From Lachnospiraceae bacterium (lineage in GTDB: Bacteria > Bacillota_A > Clostridia > Lachnospirales > Lachnospiraceae), in contig JAFQCI010000026.1 in NCBI GenBank assembly GCA_017416505.1, positions 1 through 64,000 on the forward strand: a stretch of DNA of 64,000 nt, in the 5' to 3' direction. How positions within the stretch are numbered: position 1 is the stretch's first letter; each line of letters begins with the position of its first letter. A program made the position numbers and the translations under genes. The notes under the pieces are model-generated. The model worked only from the letters and a program-made list of their open reading frames with translations. It was not told where the DNA came from and did no database searches. Positions 8,146 through 16,419 of this stretch are shown one piece after another.

Positions 8146-9897
8146 TTATTGTCTTACTTTAATATGAACTTCTCTTAATTGTTGTTCTGAAACTTCACCA
8201 GGAGCTCCGCACATTAAGTCCTGAGCATTACCATTCATTGGGAAGGCAATTACTTCACGAATGTTTTCTTCGTTTCTTAACAACATAATCATACGGTCTA
8301 CACCAGGAGCCATACCTGCATGTGGTGGTGCACCGTATTGGAATGCATTGTATAATGCACCGAATTTTTCTTTTAAATCTTCCTCCTGATATCCTGCGAT
8401 TTCGAATGCCTTAACCATGATATCTAAATTATGGTTACGAACTGCACCGGAAGATAATTCCACACCATTACAAACAATATCATATTGATATGCAAGAATA
8501 TCCAATGGGTCTTTTGTATTCAATGCTTCTAAGCCACCCTGAGGCATAGAGAATGGATTATGGGTAAAGATGATTTGCTTTACTTCTGCATCGTATTCAT
8601 ACATTGGGAAATCATTTATAAAGCAGAAACGGTATGCATTCTTTTCTAATAAATCCAAACGTTCTCCTAATTCTGTACGCAACTGACCTGCATATAAAGC
8701 AGCCTTTTCTTCTTTATCCGCAATAAAGAAAATAGTATCGCCTGCTTCTAAGCCTGCGATTTGGGCAATTTCTCCCTTTTTCTCTTCTGGGATAAATTTA
8801 TCGATTGGTCCCTTATAACTTAAATCTTCTTTTACTTCTAAGTATCCTAAACCACCCATACCAATAGAGGTAGCGAATTTCAATAATTTTTCGTGGAATC
8901 CCTTAGACATATCTGCGTGTACCTTAATGGCACGAACAGTCTTTCCGTGGAATGGTTTAAAGGTACATTCCTGGAAGAAATCTGTTACGTCTACAATTCT
9001 TAATGGATTTCTTAAATCCGGCTTATCTGTACCGAATTCCAACATTGCTTGACGATAGCTGATAACAGGATAAGGTGCTTTGGTTACGCTGGCACCTTCC
9101 GGAGCAAACTTTTCAAAAGTAGCAGTTAATACTTCTTCTCCCACACGGAATACATCTTCCTGGGTTGCAAAACTCATTTCGAAATCTAACTGATAGAATT
9201 CTCCTGGGGAACGGTCCGCACGGGCATCCTCATCACGGAAACAAGGTGCAATCTGGAAATACTTATCGAATCCCGAAACCATTAATAATTGTTTGTATTG
9301 TTGTGGTGCCTGTGGTAAAGCATAGAACTTTCCTTTAAATTTGCGGGAAGGCACAATATAATCTCTTGCTCCTTCTGGAGAAGATGCACATAAAATAGGA
9401 GTCTGAATTTCTAAAAATCCCATTTCTGTCATTTTCTCTCTTAAGAAACTGATAACCTTGGAACGGAATACGATATTATCCTTTACCTTTTTATTTCTTA
9501 AATCCAAATAACGATATTTTAAACGTAAATCTTCACGAATTTCTTTCGAAGTCATTACTTCAAAGGGAAGTTGTTTATAAACCTTTCCTAATACTTCAAC
9601 TTTATGAGCTTCTAACTCAATCGTACCGGTAGGTATTTTATCATTGTAAGTTTCTTCATCTCTATGTTGAATCAAGCCTTCTACACTGATACAGTCTTCC
9701 TTATTCAATCCGTTTAATAAACTGGTATCACGCATAACCACCTGCATAACTCCATACATATCTCTTAAATCGATAAAAGAAACTCCACCATGGTCACGAA
9801 TATTTTCTACCCATCCGGCTATCTTCAAAGTCTGTCCTACATTGGACTCTGAAATCTGGTCCATTGTCATGTTACGATAAATGTTTGATGTGTTCAT
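8146..9897 (-). CDS. aspS: Aspartate--tRNA ligase (possibly also charging tRNA-Asn)
   Basis: The product is 583 aa, the bacterial-type class II enzyme. The N-terminal OB fold binds the anticodon (GWVENIRDHGGVSFIDLRD). Catalytic motif 2 is FRDEDARADRSPGEFYQLD and motif 3 is GMAPGVDRMIMLL. The GAD insert lies between them, and the aspartate signature QAPQQYKQLLMVSGFDKYFQ is present. The ATG at 9897 has GAAAGGAAG upstream. It is controlled by the T-box leader at 9924-10228, whose specifier appears to be AAC (Asn). If so, this is likely a non-discriminating AspRS that feeds tRNA-dependent asparagine synthesis. Discrimination cannot be read from the protein by eye. Confidence 0.95.
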   Translation of the reverse strand: MNTSNIYRNMTMDQISESNVGQTLKIAGWVENIRDHGGVSFIDLRDMYGVMQVVMRDTSLLNGLNKEDCISVEGLIQHRDEETYNDKIPTGTIELEAHKVEVLGKVYKQLPFEVMTSKEIREDLRLKYRYLDLRNKKVKDNIVFRSKVISFLREKMTEMGFLEIQTPILCASSPEGARDYIVPSRKFKGKFYALPQAPQQYKQLLMVSGFDKYFQIAPCFRDEDARADRSPGEFYQLDFEMSFATQEDVFRVGEEVLTATFEKFAPEGASVTKAPYPVISYRQAMLEFGTDKPDLRNPLRIVDVTDFFQECTFKPFHGKTVRAIKVHADMSKGFHEKLLKFATSIGMGGLGYLEVKEDLSYKGPIDKFIPEEKKGEIAQIAGLEAGDTIFFIADKEEKAALYAGQLRTELGERLDLLEKNAYRFCFINDFPMYEYDAEVKQIIFTHNPFSMPQGGLEALNTKDPLDILAYQYDIVCNGVELSSGAVRNHNLDIMVKAFEIAGYQEEDLKEKFGALYNAFQYGAPPHAGMAPGVDRMIMLLRNEENIREVIAFPMNGNAQDLMCGAPGEVSEQQLREVHIKVRQ

Positions 9898-9923
9898 AAG
9901 TTCTTCCTTTCTTATTTTGAAAT

Positions 9924-10228
9924 AAAAAAATTCGCCCTAAACAAAATGTTCAGGACGAACAAATATTGTCCGCGGTACCACCTGACTTACTGATTTCCAG
10001 TCACTTACCGGTCTAAACCTCGTTGTGTTACGTACAACCACGTCGCACCTACTAATAAACCTTCTTTACGTTCGGATTGCAGCTCTTAAGTGTTATTCAT
10101 GTAAATTCATTCTATGAGGATTCCACCACCCCTCACTCTCTGAAAGCGATAATCTACACTACTTCTCTTCGTCATAGCCTTTTCTTTATTATGACACTTA
10201 TCTTCACCAAAAGTGCCATCTTCTCATG
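9924..10228 (-). promoter_or_regulatory. T-box riboswitch leader of aspS, specifier read as AAC
   Basis: On the - strand the T-box bulge AGGTGGTACCGCGGA (about 9968-9983) is intact. It is followed by the terminator TTCGTCCTGAA...TTTAGGGCGAA (9931-9959) and seven Ts. Stem I is visible: TGTAGATT (10151-10158) pairs with AATTTACA (10100-10107), and AAGT (10161-10164) pairs with ACTT further down. The internal loop carries AG on one side and UGAAUAAC on the other. After the loop-E GAA and one base, the specifier triplet is AAC (10092-10094), followed by A. That reads Asn, not Asp. The typical GAGGGGTGGTGGAATCC distal region is also present. Confidence 0.9.
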
Positions 10229-10234
10229 TTCCAT

Positions 10235-10263
10235 ATTATATCTCAGCCTTTTTCCCTTGTCAA
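10235..10263 (-). promoter_or_regulatory. Consensus sigma-A promoter for the aspS T-box transcript
   Basis: A perfect TTGACA (10258-10263) and a perfect TATAAT (10235-10240) are spaced by 17 bases on the - strand. The -35 box overlaps the stop codon of the upstream tcdA gene, so aspS has its own start even though the genes are tightly packed. Confidence 0.88.
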
Positions 10264-10994
10264 GTTTCTTCCTTTATCAAATCCTTGATTACTTCGCCTG
10301 CAATCATAAGTCCTGCTACAGAAGGAACAAAAGCAATACTGGCAGGAACCGGGCGTTTTCTAACTCCTTCGGTATCTTCCGAAGAACCTGTATTGTCTTC
10401 ATTTTTCACAGGAATTTCCTGAGAATATACTACTTTTAGCTTTTTTATGCCACGCTTTTTTAGTTCCCTTCGCATAACCTTCGCCAAGGGACATACCTGA
10501 GTTTTATAAATATCAGAAACTTCCAGCCTGGCTGGTTCTAATTTATTTCCTGTCCCCATACTGCTGATGACAGGCACACGGGCAGCCTCTGCCTTCATAA
10601 TGATTTCAATTTTTCCCGAAACTGTATCAATGGCATCTACCACATAGGAATAATCTTCAAAATGAAAGTCATCCGAGGTCTCAGGAAGAAAAAAACAATT
10701 ATGGGTATGAACCAGAGCATCCGGATTAATATCCAAAATGCGTTCTTTCATAACATCCACTTTGCTTTTCCCTACTGTTTTATGAGTAGCAATAATCTGG
10801 CGGTTTAAATTACTCAGACAAACTGTGTCATTGTCAATCAAATCAAACTCTCCGACACCGCTTCGAGCCAAAGCCTCTACTACATAACCGCCGACTCCAC
10901 CTAAACCAAACACTGCCACTCTCGCATTCATTAAAGTCTGTACCGCCGATTCTCCTATCAATAATTCTGTTCTTGAGAACTGTTCTGGTATCAT
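10260..10994 (-). CDS. tcdA: tRNA threonylcarbamoyladenosine dehydratase (ThiF/E1-like)
   Basis: The product is 244 aa. It uses ATP to cyclise t6A at position 37 of ANN-decoding tRNAs. The E1-like nucleotide site is VAVFGLGGVGGYVVEALARSG near residue 30, followed by DLIDNDTVCLSNLNRQ. A conserved cysteine lies in YKTQVCPLAKVMRRELKK, and SSMGTGNKLEP precedes it. The C-terminal GLMIAGEVIKDLI helix is typical. The length matches the family (about 240-270 aa). A ribosome site AAAGGAAG precedes the ATG. It lies 64 bases after citrate synthase, with a small palindrome between them. MoeB and ThiF share the fold, but the Asn/Arg and Cys pattern favours TcdA. Confidence 0.87.
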   Translation of the reverse strand: MIPEQFSRTELLIGESAVQTLMNARVAVFGLGGVGGYVVEALARSGVGEFDLIDNDTVCLSNLNRQIIATHKTVGKSKVDVMKERILDINPDALVHTHNCFFLPETSDDFHFEDYSYVVDAIDTVSGKIEIIMKAEAARVPVISSMGTGNKLEPARLEVSDIYKTQVCPLAKVMRRELKKRGIKKLKVVYSQEIPVKNEDNTGSSEDTEGVRKRPVPASIAFVPSVAGLMIAGEVIKDLIKEET

Positions 10995-11030
10995 TACAGC
11001 TTAACTTCCTTTCTCTTTCCATGCATTATA

Positions 11031-11054
11031 TTACTGTTCACTGGTGGCAGTAAC
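11031..11054. repeat. GTTACTG-family small palindrome (short copy)
   Basis: TTACTG...CAGTAA arms surround TTCACTGGTGG. It is a shortened relative of the palindromes at 1, 28360, 63000 and 63560. It lies between gltA and tcdA. Confidence 0.5.
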
Positions 11055-11058
11055 TATA

Positions 11059-12423
11059 TTATCTATCCTCTAACGGTACATATGACATCTGTTTCGCCAC
11101 ACTCTTATATGCCGGACGAATAATTTTTCCTTCATTGATTAATTCTTCTAATCGGTGGGCACTCCAACCGGAAATTCTTGCAATCGCAAAAATCGGTGTA
11201 TAAAGTTCCAATGGCAGACCTAACATAGAATATACAAAACCACTATAAAAATCTACATTTGCACTAACACCTTTATATATTTTTCTTTCCTGTGCAATTA
11301 CCTTTGGAGCAAGACGTTCAATCGCCTCATACAAAGCAAATTCTTCTTTTCGATTCTTTTCCACAGATAATTTTTCCACAAAGGATTTAAATACTTTTGC
11401 TCTAGGGTCTGAAATGGAGTAAACCGCATGACCCATACCATAAATCAAGCCCTTTTGGTCAAAGACTTCCTTTCGAAGTATTTTTAACAAATACTCTTCT
11501 ATGGCAGCTTCATCTGTCCAGTCAGAAATATTTTCCTTAATATTCGCTATCATTTCCATTACTTTAAAATTCGCACCACCATGTTTTGGTCCCTTTAAAG
11601 AACCAAGAGAGGCCGCTACTACAGAGTAAGTATCTGTACCAGAAGAGGTAACTACATGAGTCGTAAAAGTAGAATTATTACCACCACCATGTTCCGCATG
11701 AATTACCAATGCCAGGTCTAAGATTCTGGCTTCCAGTTCTGTATACTTACTATCTCTTCTTAATGTATATAAGATATTTTCTGCTGTAGAAAGTTCCTTT
11801 TGAGGCGGATGAATGATAAGGCTTTCCCCTTCAAAATAATGGCTGTATGCCTGATAACCATAAACAGATAACATTGGAAAATTAGCAATTAACTGTATAC
11901 ATTGTCTTAAAACATTTGGAATGGAAATATCATTTGCCTTTTCATCATAGGAATACAAAGTCAAAACACTTCTTGCCAATGTGTTCATCATATCTTTACT
12001 TGGTGCTTTTAATATAATATCTCGCACAAAGCTAGGTGGCAGGGAACGATAGTCTGATAAAATCCCCTTAAATTCCTCTAACTGTTGCTTCGTTGGAAGT
12101 TCACCAAATAATAATAAGTATGTGGTTTCCTCAAAACCAAAACGTTTCTCCTTTGTAAATCCTGCTACCAATTCCTCAATATCGACACCATGATAATATA
12201 ATTTACCCTCACAAGGAATCATGTCATCATCTTCCACGATATAGGACTGTATCTTCGATACTTCTGTTAAGCCGGTTAATACTCCTTTTCCACTTAAATC
12301 CCTAAGGCCCCTTTTTACCTCATACTTACCGTATAATTCGGGATCAATGCTTCCATTTTCGATACATTTTTGTGATAACCTCACAATTTCCGGCGTAACT
12401 TCCGAATAATTCATTTCTTTCAT
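11059..12423 (-). CDS. Citrate synthase
   Basis: The product is 454 aa, an Si-type citrate synthase condensing oxaloacetate with acetyl-CoA. All three catalytic residues are seen: His in ALVIHAEHGGGNNSTF, His in IYGMGHAVYSISDPRA, and Asp in SANVDFYSGFVYSMLG. The PKHGGANFKVMEM segment is typical of the large domain. A long N-terminal extension (first about 60 residues) before LTGLTEVSKI resembles other clostridial citrate synthases. It lies downstream of ptsH with a 59-base gap and may be read from the cdaA cluster. In an anaerobe it probably supplies 2-oxoglutarate for glutamate synthesis (inference). Confidence 0.92.
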   Translation of the reverse strand: MKEMNYSEVTPEIVRLSQKCIENGSIDPELYGKYEVKRGLRDLSGKGVLTGLTEVSKIQSYIVEDDDMIPCEGKLYYHGVDIEELVAGFTKEKRFGFEETTYLLLFGELPTKQQLEEFKGILSDYRSLPPSFVRDIILKAPSKDMMNTLARSVLTLYSYDEKANDISIPNVLRQCIQLIANFPMLSVYGYQAYSHYFEGESLIIHPPQKELSTAENILYTLRRDSKYTELEARILDLALVIHAEHGGGNNSTFTTHVVTSSGTDTYSVVAASLGSLKGPKHGGANFKVMEMIANIKENISDWTDEAAIEEYLLKILRKEVFDQKGLIYGMGHAVYSISDPRAKVFKSFVEKLSVEKNRKEEFALYEAIERLAPKVIAQERKIYKGVSANVDFYSGFVYSMLGLPLELYTPIFAIARISGWSAHRLEELINEGKIIRPAYKSVAKQMSYVPLEDR

Positions 12424-12482
12424 TTAACTCCTCCATGTTACAATACTATTCCTTAGACCCGATTAATCACGAATCTCTCACT

Positions 12483-12746
12483 TCATTCCCCAAGTCCATC
12501 TTCAATCAATTTAATAATTCCTGCCAAAGCAGCTTCCTCATCCTCACCTTCGCAAAATACTTCGATTTCATCTCCACATTTTACACAGGCTGCCAAAACG
12601 CTTAATACACTTTTTGCATTTGCAACGCTGGTGCGAATCTTAAAAGTAATTTGTGATTTGAATTTTAAGGACTCCTTACATAATAGTCCTGCTGGTCTTA
12701 AATGTAATCCTTCTGCATTTTTTATTGAAACTTTTTGTGATACCAT
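12483..12746 (-). CDS. ptsH: HPr family phosphocarrier protein
   Basis: The product is 87 aa, the usual HPr length. His15 in GLHLRPAG is the site phosphorylated by enzyme I, and Ser46 in NAKSVLSVL is the HPr kinase site, so both PTS transport and CcpA-type signalling are possible. The segment after Ser46 (AACVKCGDEIEVFCEGEDE) has two cysteines and differs from the common MGVMSLG version, so a Crh-like or second HPr is not excluded. GGAGG precedes the ATG. It starts only 19 bases after the cdaR stop, which puts it in the same transcript as cdaA-cdaR. No ptsI is nearby. Confidence 0.9.
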   Translation of the reverse strand: MVSQKVSIKNAEGLHLRPAGLLCKESLKFKSQITFKIRTSVANAKSVLSVLAACVKCGDEIEVFCEGEDEEAALAGIIKLIEDGLGE

Positions 12747-12765
12747 GGTAATTCCTCCGATTCTA

Positions 12766-14007
12766 TTATTTTTGTTCTACCGTAATTACGGCATTTAAAC
12801 TTGTTTTTATTTTAACTCCATCCACTTCATTCACCTGTATTGGTACAATGTTATCCTGAGATTCCCGTAATACCGTACAGTCAATATATGGAGCCAAATC
12901 ACTTAATTCTAATTCATTCAAAGTTCTATCATTTCCTGATACTCTTAAGGTAAACTTTTGTTCTTTGATTTTATAACTATATTTATCATTTGCATTCTGC
13001 AATAAAATATCATCCTGTGTAAATTCAAATACTTTTTCAGATGCTTTTCGGATTTTTACTGTTACATTTACAACTGTAGCTGAATCCGCAGGATATACCC
13101 CATCCGGCAGATAATCAGAAATATCAATAGAAGGCTCAAAATCAGCACTCAAATTTGAAACATCAATATCTTTAATTTCTATCTTGGAAATCTGTTTTAA
13201 ATCTTCTTCTAAACCTGCTACTAAAATGGTTTTTGGCTCGTATTCCAAAGAGTCTACTATATATCCATCCTGAACGGTTCCTACATAATCCACCTCAACA
13301 TCTACTTCCTTAGTTTTAAATATCTTCATGCTGATGGTGACACTGTCCGAACTTACTTTCAGTCTTTCCGCACCTACTACTTCATCTCCATCCGAATCTA
13401 CCAGAATCGGCGTAGAAACTACTTCAAAATCTTTATAAACATTACTTACATTTACATAAACCCTTGCTTCTTTTACCTTTTTCACCAAGCTTTGGGCTCC
13501 GGTTACTTCAATAATATTCGGTGATTTCACAATTACTTTATCACTGCCCACAGCATAACCGTTGGCAGGAGTTCCCTGAGTGATAATCGTTACCGGTACC
13601 TGTTTGGTTTCTTTTTCTTCCAATTCTACTTTTAAAGTATCATTTCCATTACAGGTTATGGTAATCTCATCTTTCAGGCTTGACTTGGTGGGAAGCACCT
13701 GAATTTTTACCGCATAAACATCCGATAACTTTCCTAAATCAGCAGTGGCAATAAAGTCGCTACTGCTAAGCTGGTCTACCACCGTCCTTCTTCCTTCTAC
13801 TGTGATATCTACCGTACTACCCTCTACAATTTCATAAACCTTATCAATCTCAGAAATTTCATCTTCATTAATTACCTGAACTTTAATATCCTTAAAATCC
13901 CTGGTAATCACAGGGTCTTCCGTATTGATAACCAAAAGCCATAAGATAATCGCAAATAAAACAGATATTATTTTTATTCCGGCATTATTTAACAGCTTTT
14001 CCTTCAT
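12766..14007 (-). CDS. cdaR: CdaR, YbbR-domain regulator of diadenylate cyclase
   Basis: The product is 413 aa. One N-terminal membrane segment (about 10-27, IKIISVLFAIILWLLVINT) anchors an extracytoplasmic part made of several beta-rich YbbR repeats (roughly 35-110, 120-205, 215-295 and 310-405), seen as recurring V-x-V-x-(G/V) and SLEYEPKTILVAG-like strands. In Firmicutes CdaR binds CdaA and modulates c-di-AMP synthesis. The gene overlaps the end of cdaA by 23 bases, which supports coupled translation. glmM, its usual downstream partner, is absent; ptsH takes that place. Confidence 0.88.
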   Translation of the reverse strand: MKEKLLNNAGIKIISVLFAIILWLLVINTEDPVITRDFKDIKVQVINEDEISEIDKVYEIVEGSTVDITVEGRRTVVDQLSSSDFIATADLGKLSDVYAVKIQVLPTKSSLKDEITITCNGNDTLKVELEEKETKQVPVTIITQGTPANGYAVGSDKVIVKSPNIIEVTGAQSLVKKVKEARVYVNVSNVYKDFEVVSTPILVDSDGDEVVGAERLKVSSDSVTISMKIFKTKEVDVEVDYVGTVQDGYIVDSLEYEPKTILVAGLEEDLKQISKIEIKDIDVSNLSADFEPSIDISDYLPDGVYPADSATVVNVTVKIRKASEKVFEFTQDDILLQNANDKYSYKIKEQKFTLRVSGNDRTLNELELSDLAPYIDCTVLRESQDNIVPIQVNEVDGVKIKTSLNAVITVEQK

Positions 14008-14866
14008 ACTTACTTCTACCTTTCCATAATTTAAATTTCTTCACATCAATGGAACGTTTCTGGATATACGATAATTTATTTCTAACATTATCTCCATCTA
14101 CGTTTCGAATCAACTCACCACCAATAGCCAAAGAAACTTTTCCCGTTTCTTCTGAAACAATAATGGTAAGACTGTCTGACACTTCACTGATACCAATTCC
14201 TGCTCTATGTCTTGTTCCTAATTCTTTATTAATGCTCAGATTCTCTGACAATGGAAGGTAACAGGTAGCCGCCACGATTCTGTTTCCACGAATGATAATG
14301 GCTCCATCATGCAAAGGAGTATTGTGTTCAAAAATGTTAATCAATAATTGGGAGCTTATCTTAGAATCTAAAACAATTCCCGTTTTTTCATACTCTCCAA
14401 GAACCACTTCCTGTTCAATTACAATCAATGCTCCTGTTTTTGTTTTCGCCAGTTCAAAGGTTGCCTTTACAATCTCCGTAATGGTACGGTCTGTAAAACG
14501 CTCCTTTTTCTCTTTCTGGTCATCAAAGGAAAAAATAGAAGCCAAGGTGTTTTTTTGTCCCAACTGTTCCAATGCCCTTCTAAGTTCAGGTTGAAATACG
14601 ATAATAATAGCAATGATACCAACACTAATGGTGTTGGAAAATATCCAGATAATCGTATTAAATCTGAATACAGTGGCAACTGCCATAAAAACCATCAACA
14701 CCAGAATTCCACGAAATAACATCCACGCTCTGGTATTTTTCACCCACTTAATGACATAATAAATGACTACACTAATAATTGCTATTTCAACAATATCCGA
14801 TATACCAATTTTGGGTAAATCCATCCATTCAAAATTGTCTTGAATAAAATTAAAAATTTTATCCAT
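13985..14866 (-). CDS. cdaA: Diadenylate cyclase CdaA
   Basis: The product is 293 aa from the ATG at 14866, which has GGGGTTGGTG just upstream (an in-frame TTG lies at 14881). It makes c-di-AMP from two ATP at the membrane. Three N-terminal membrane helices span about 22-90. The DAC domain follows, with DGA (about 187-189) in LHDGAIIIRGNRIVAA and RHR (about 219-221) in GTRHRAGIG, both intact. The gene order orf150-orf309-cdaA-cdaR with overlaps points to one membrane-associated module. c-di-AMP controls potassium and osmolyte balance and wall integrity in related bacteria. Confidence 0.94.
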   Translation of the reverse strand: MDKIFNFIQDNFEWMDLPKIGISDIVEIAIISVVIYYVIKWVKNTRAWMLFRGILVLMVFMAVATVFRFNTIIWIFSNTISVGIIAIIIVFQPELRRALEQLGQKNTLASIFSFDDQKEKKERFTDRTITEIVKATFELAKTKTGALIVIEQEVVLGEYEKTGIVLDSKISSQLLINIFEHNTPLHDGAIIIRGNRIVAATCYLPLSENLSINKELGTRHRAGIGISEVSDSLTIIVSEETGKVSLAIGGELIRNVDGDNVRNKLSYIQKRSIDVKKFKLWKGRSKYEGKAVK

Positions 14867-14888
14867 GTTCACCAACCCCAATTATATT

Positions 14889-15818
14889 TTACTTTCTAGC
14901 CTGAATTTTTTTAATATTTATATTTTCTTCTGAAACTTTTATCTTAGGTACAGCCTTTATATAATAGTAATAATCATCGTCTTCAAATTGCACCAATTCT
15001 GTTCTGGAATAATCCACAACTCCTTTGAAAAATTGTACTACCACCGCAAGCAATCCAGCTATTATATTTCCCAAAAGAACAGAACCTATCAAAATTTCAG
15101 TATCCAGGAATGTTCCCCCAATCAAGAATACCAAAATACTTACTACAATAGCTGCTGCAATGGCAATATACCAGGAATAACTCATAGACATACGATAGAT
15201 AAAATAGAATACTGCTAATACAATACAAAAAGTAATAATCGTAAGGAAGAATTCTTTATTCTCCATTAAATCCATTATAATGTAAGAAAAAGGCTGAAAT
15301 GTTTCATCTCCTGTTTTCGTACTTATTAATACTGAAACTTCCTTTGCAGAAAGACTGAAATAATAAATAACAATACCTGTTACCATAGCAAATACCCCAG
15401 GAAGTCCAACGGTCATTCCTACTACAATCGGCACCAGATATGGAACCTTCATCAGGAACAAAGCTGCTGTCAATACGATTATGTAACCGTAATTTGGCGT
15501 AAATCTTAAACATAAAACATACAAAAAGACATAAAGAATTAAAAATAACAATGCCGTATCCAATGAAAGACTGGTTAAATGCAATAGAATAACCAAACCA
15601 GATACAATTGCAAAGAAACCTTGTGAAAATAATGCACAAAGCAAAGACAATCCTACTACAATTACAATATTTCCTGCCATGCTGGAATAACCAAACAACT
15701 TATTTAAGGATAAAAATAAAATCAATCCCAAAACAAACTTTCCAACCGGCACCAATATTGTGTCATTTTTATGACAAAACTCTCTTAACTTATCCTTAAA
15801 AATCAGCAAACTCATCAT
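14889..15818 (-). CDS. Conserved polytopic membrane protein upstream of cdaA
   Basis: The product is 309 aa and I do not recognise a named family. It shows about eight to nine hydrophobic segments between residues 25 and 265, for example GKFVLGLILFLSL, SLLCALFSQGFFAIVSG, IIVLTAALFLM and IAIAAAIVVSILVFLIGG. It then has a short cytoplasmic tail that is strikingly acidic and tyrosine-rich (VQFEDDDYYYYIKAVPKIKV), likely a conserved interaction site. It overlaps the end of the upstream gene by 23 bases and ends 22 bases before cdaA, so all are probably translated together. A role as a partner of CdaA/CdaR is inference from position. Confidence 0.8.
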   Translation of the reverse strand: MMSLLIFKDKLREFCHKNDTILVPVGKFVLGLILFLSLNKLFGYSSMAGNIVIVVGLSLLCALFSQGFFAIVSGLVILLHLTSLSLDTALLFLILYVFLYVLCLRFTPNYGYIIVLTAALFLMKVPYLVPIVVGMTVGLPGVFAMVTGIVIYYFSLSAKEVSVLISTKTGDETFQPFSYIIMDLMENKEFFLTIITFCIVLAVFYFIYRMSMSYSWYIAIAAAIVVSILVFLIGGTFLDTEILIGSVLLGNIIAGLLAVVVQFFKGVVDYSRTELVQFEDDDYYYYIKAVPKIKVSEENINIKKIQARK

Positions 15819-16248
15819 CGTTTATTACCACACCTTTATTCTTTTTTAGTTCTCCTATGGCTTCCTCCTCATATTGTTCATTCAGAAGCTTCAGATTTTG
15901 ATAGTATTCCTTGATTTCCGGTTTTATTTTATCATAACGTATATTATATACAATTATAGATATGATAAAATAAATTCCAATCCAAATACCATACAAAATT
16001 AATATATCTTTTGCAATTGCCATATAATCCAAAGCATTAATCTGTTCAAGTAAAGATTCCATTCCCAATAAAACCACAGCAGCACCAATCATAACAAATG
16101 CTATGGTTGCATATACAAAAGACAACAACGTATGATATGTAACATAATCAATCTTATAGTATTTGTTCATACCAATCTGACTTTTCCCCTGGTTCTTTTC
16201 ATATATGGCAATTCGGGTCATGTTCTTTACTCTCTCTTCGTTAATCAT
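15796..16248 (-). CDS. Small two-to-three-helix membrane protein, first gene of cdaA cluster
   Basis: The product is 150 aa from the ATG at 16248. An upstream in-frame ATG at 16263 lies within the GGGAGG ribosome site. The N-terminus is polar (MINEERVKNMTRIAIYEKNQ). Two strong hydrophobic stretches follow (about residues 45-70 and 85-110: YATIAFVMIGAAVVLLGM and ILYGIWIGIYFIISIIVY). A charged, probably coiled tail (EIKEYYQNLKLLNEQYEEEAIGEL) follows, ending NDDEFADF. No family was recognised. Its 3' end overlaps the next gene, so it opens a translationally coupled membrane operon with cdaA-cdaR. Confidence 0.78.
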   Translation of the reverse strand: MINEERVKNMTRIAIYEKNQGKSQIGMNKYYKIDYVTYHTLLSFVYATIAFVMIGAAVVLLGMESLLEQINALDYMAIAKDILILYGIWIGIYFIISIIVYNIRYDKIKPEIKEYYQNLKLLNEQYEEEAIGELKKNKGVVINDDEFADF

Positions 16249-16345
16249 AACTCGGCCTCCCATTCTATTTTTTTTATTGTAACATAATTTTTCAAAAAAA
16301 CATAGCCTTATTTTTCATGCTGGCACATAGGATTTTCATGGATTT

Positions 16346-16376
16346 AAAAAAAGACAATCCTATGGACTGTCTTTTT
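16346..16376 (-). terminator. Intrinsic terminator after the CorC/CNNM-type gene
   Basis: AAAAAGACA pairs with TGTCTTTTT around an ATCCTATGGAC loop. On the - strand the hairpin runs into a T run, about 43 bases after the transporter stop codon. Confidence 0.7.
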
Positions 16377-16419
16377 AAACCTCTGCATGAAAAAACTTTT
16401 ATACGATACCTTACACTTT

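Noticed and set aside
10077..10439. + strand open frame of 120 codons over the T-box and tcdA
   Set aside because: It covers the aspS T-box and promoter on the opposite strand and has no family pattern or ribosome site.
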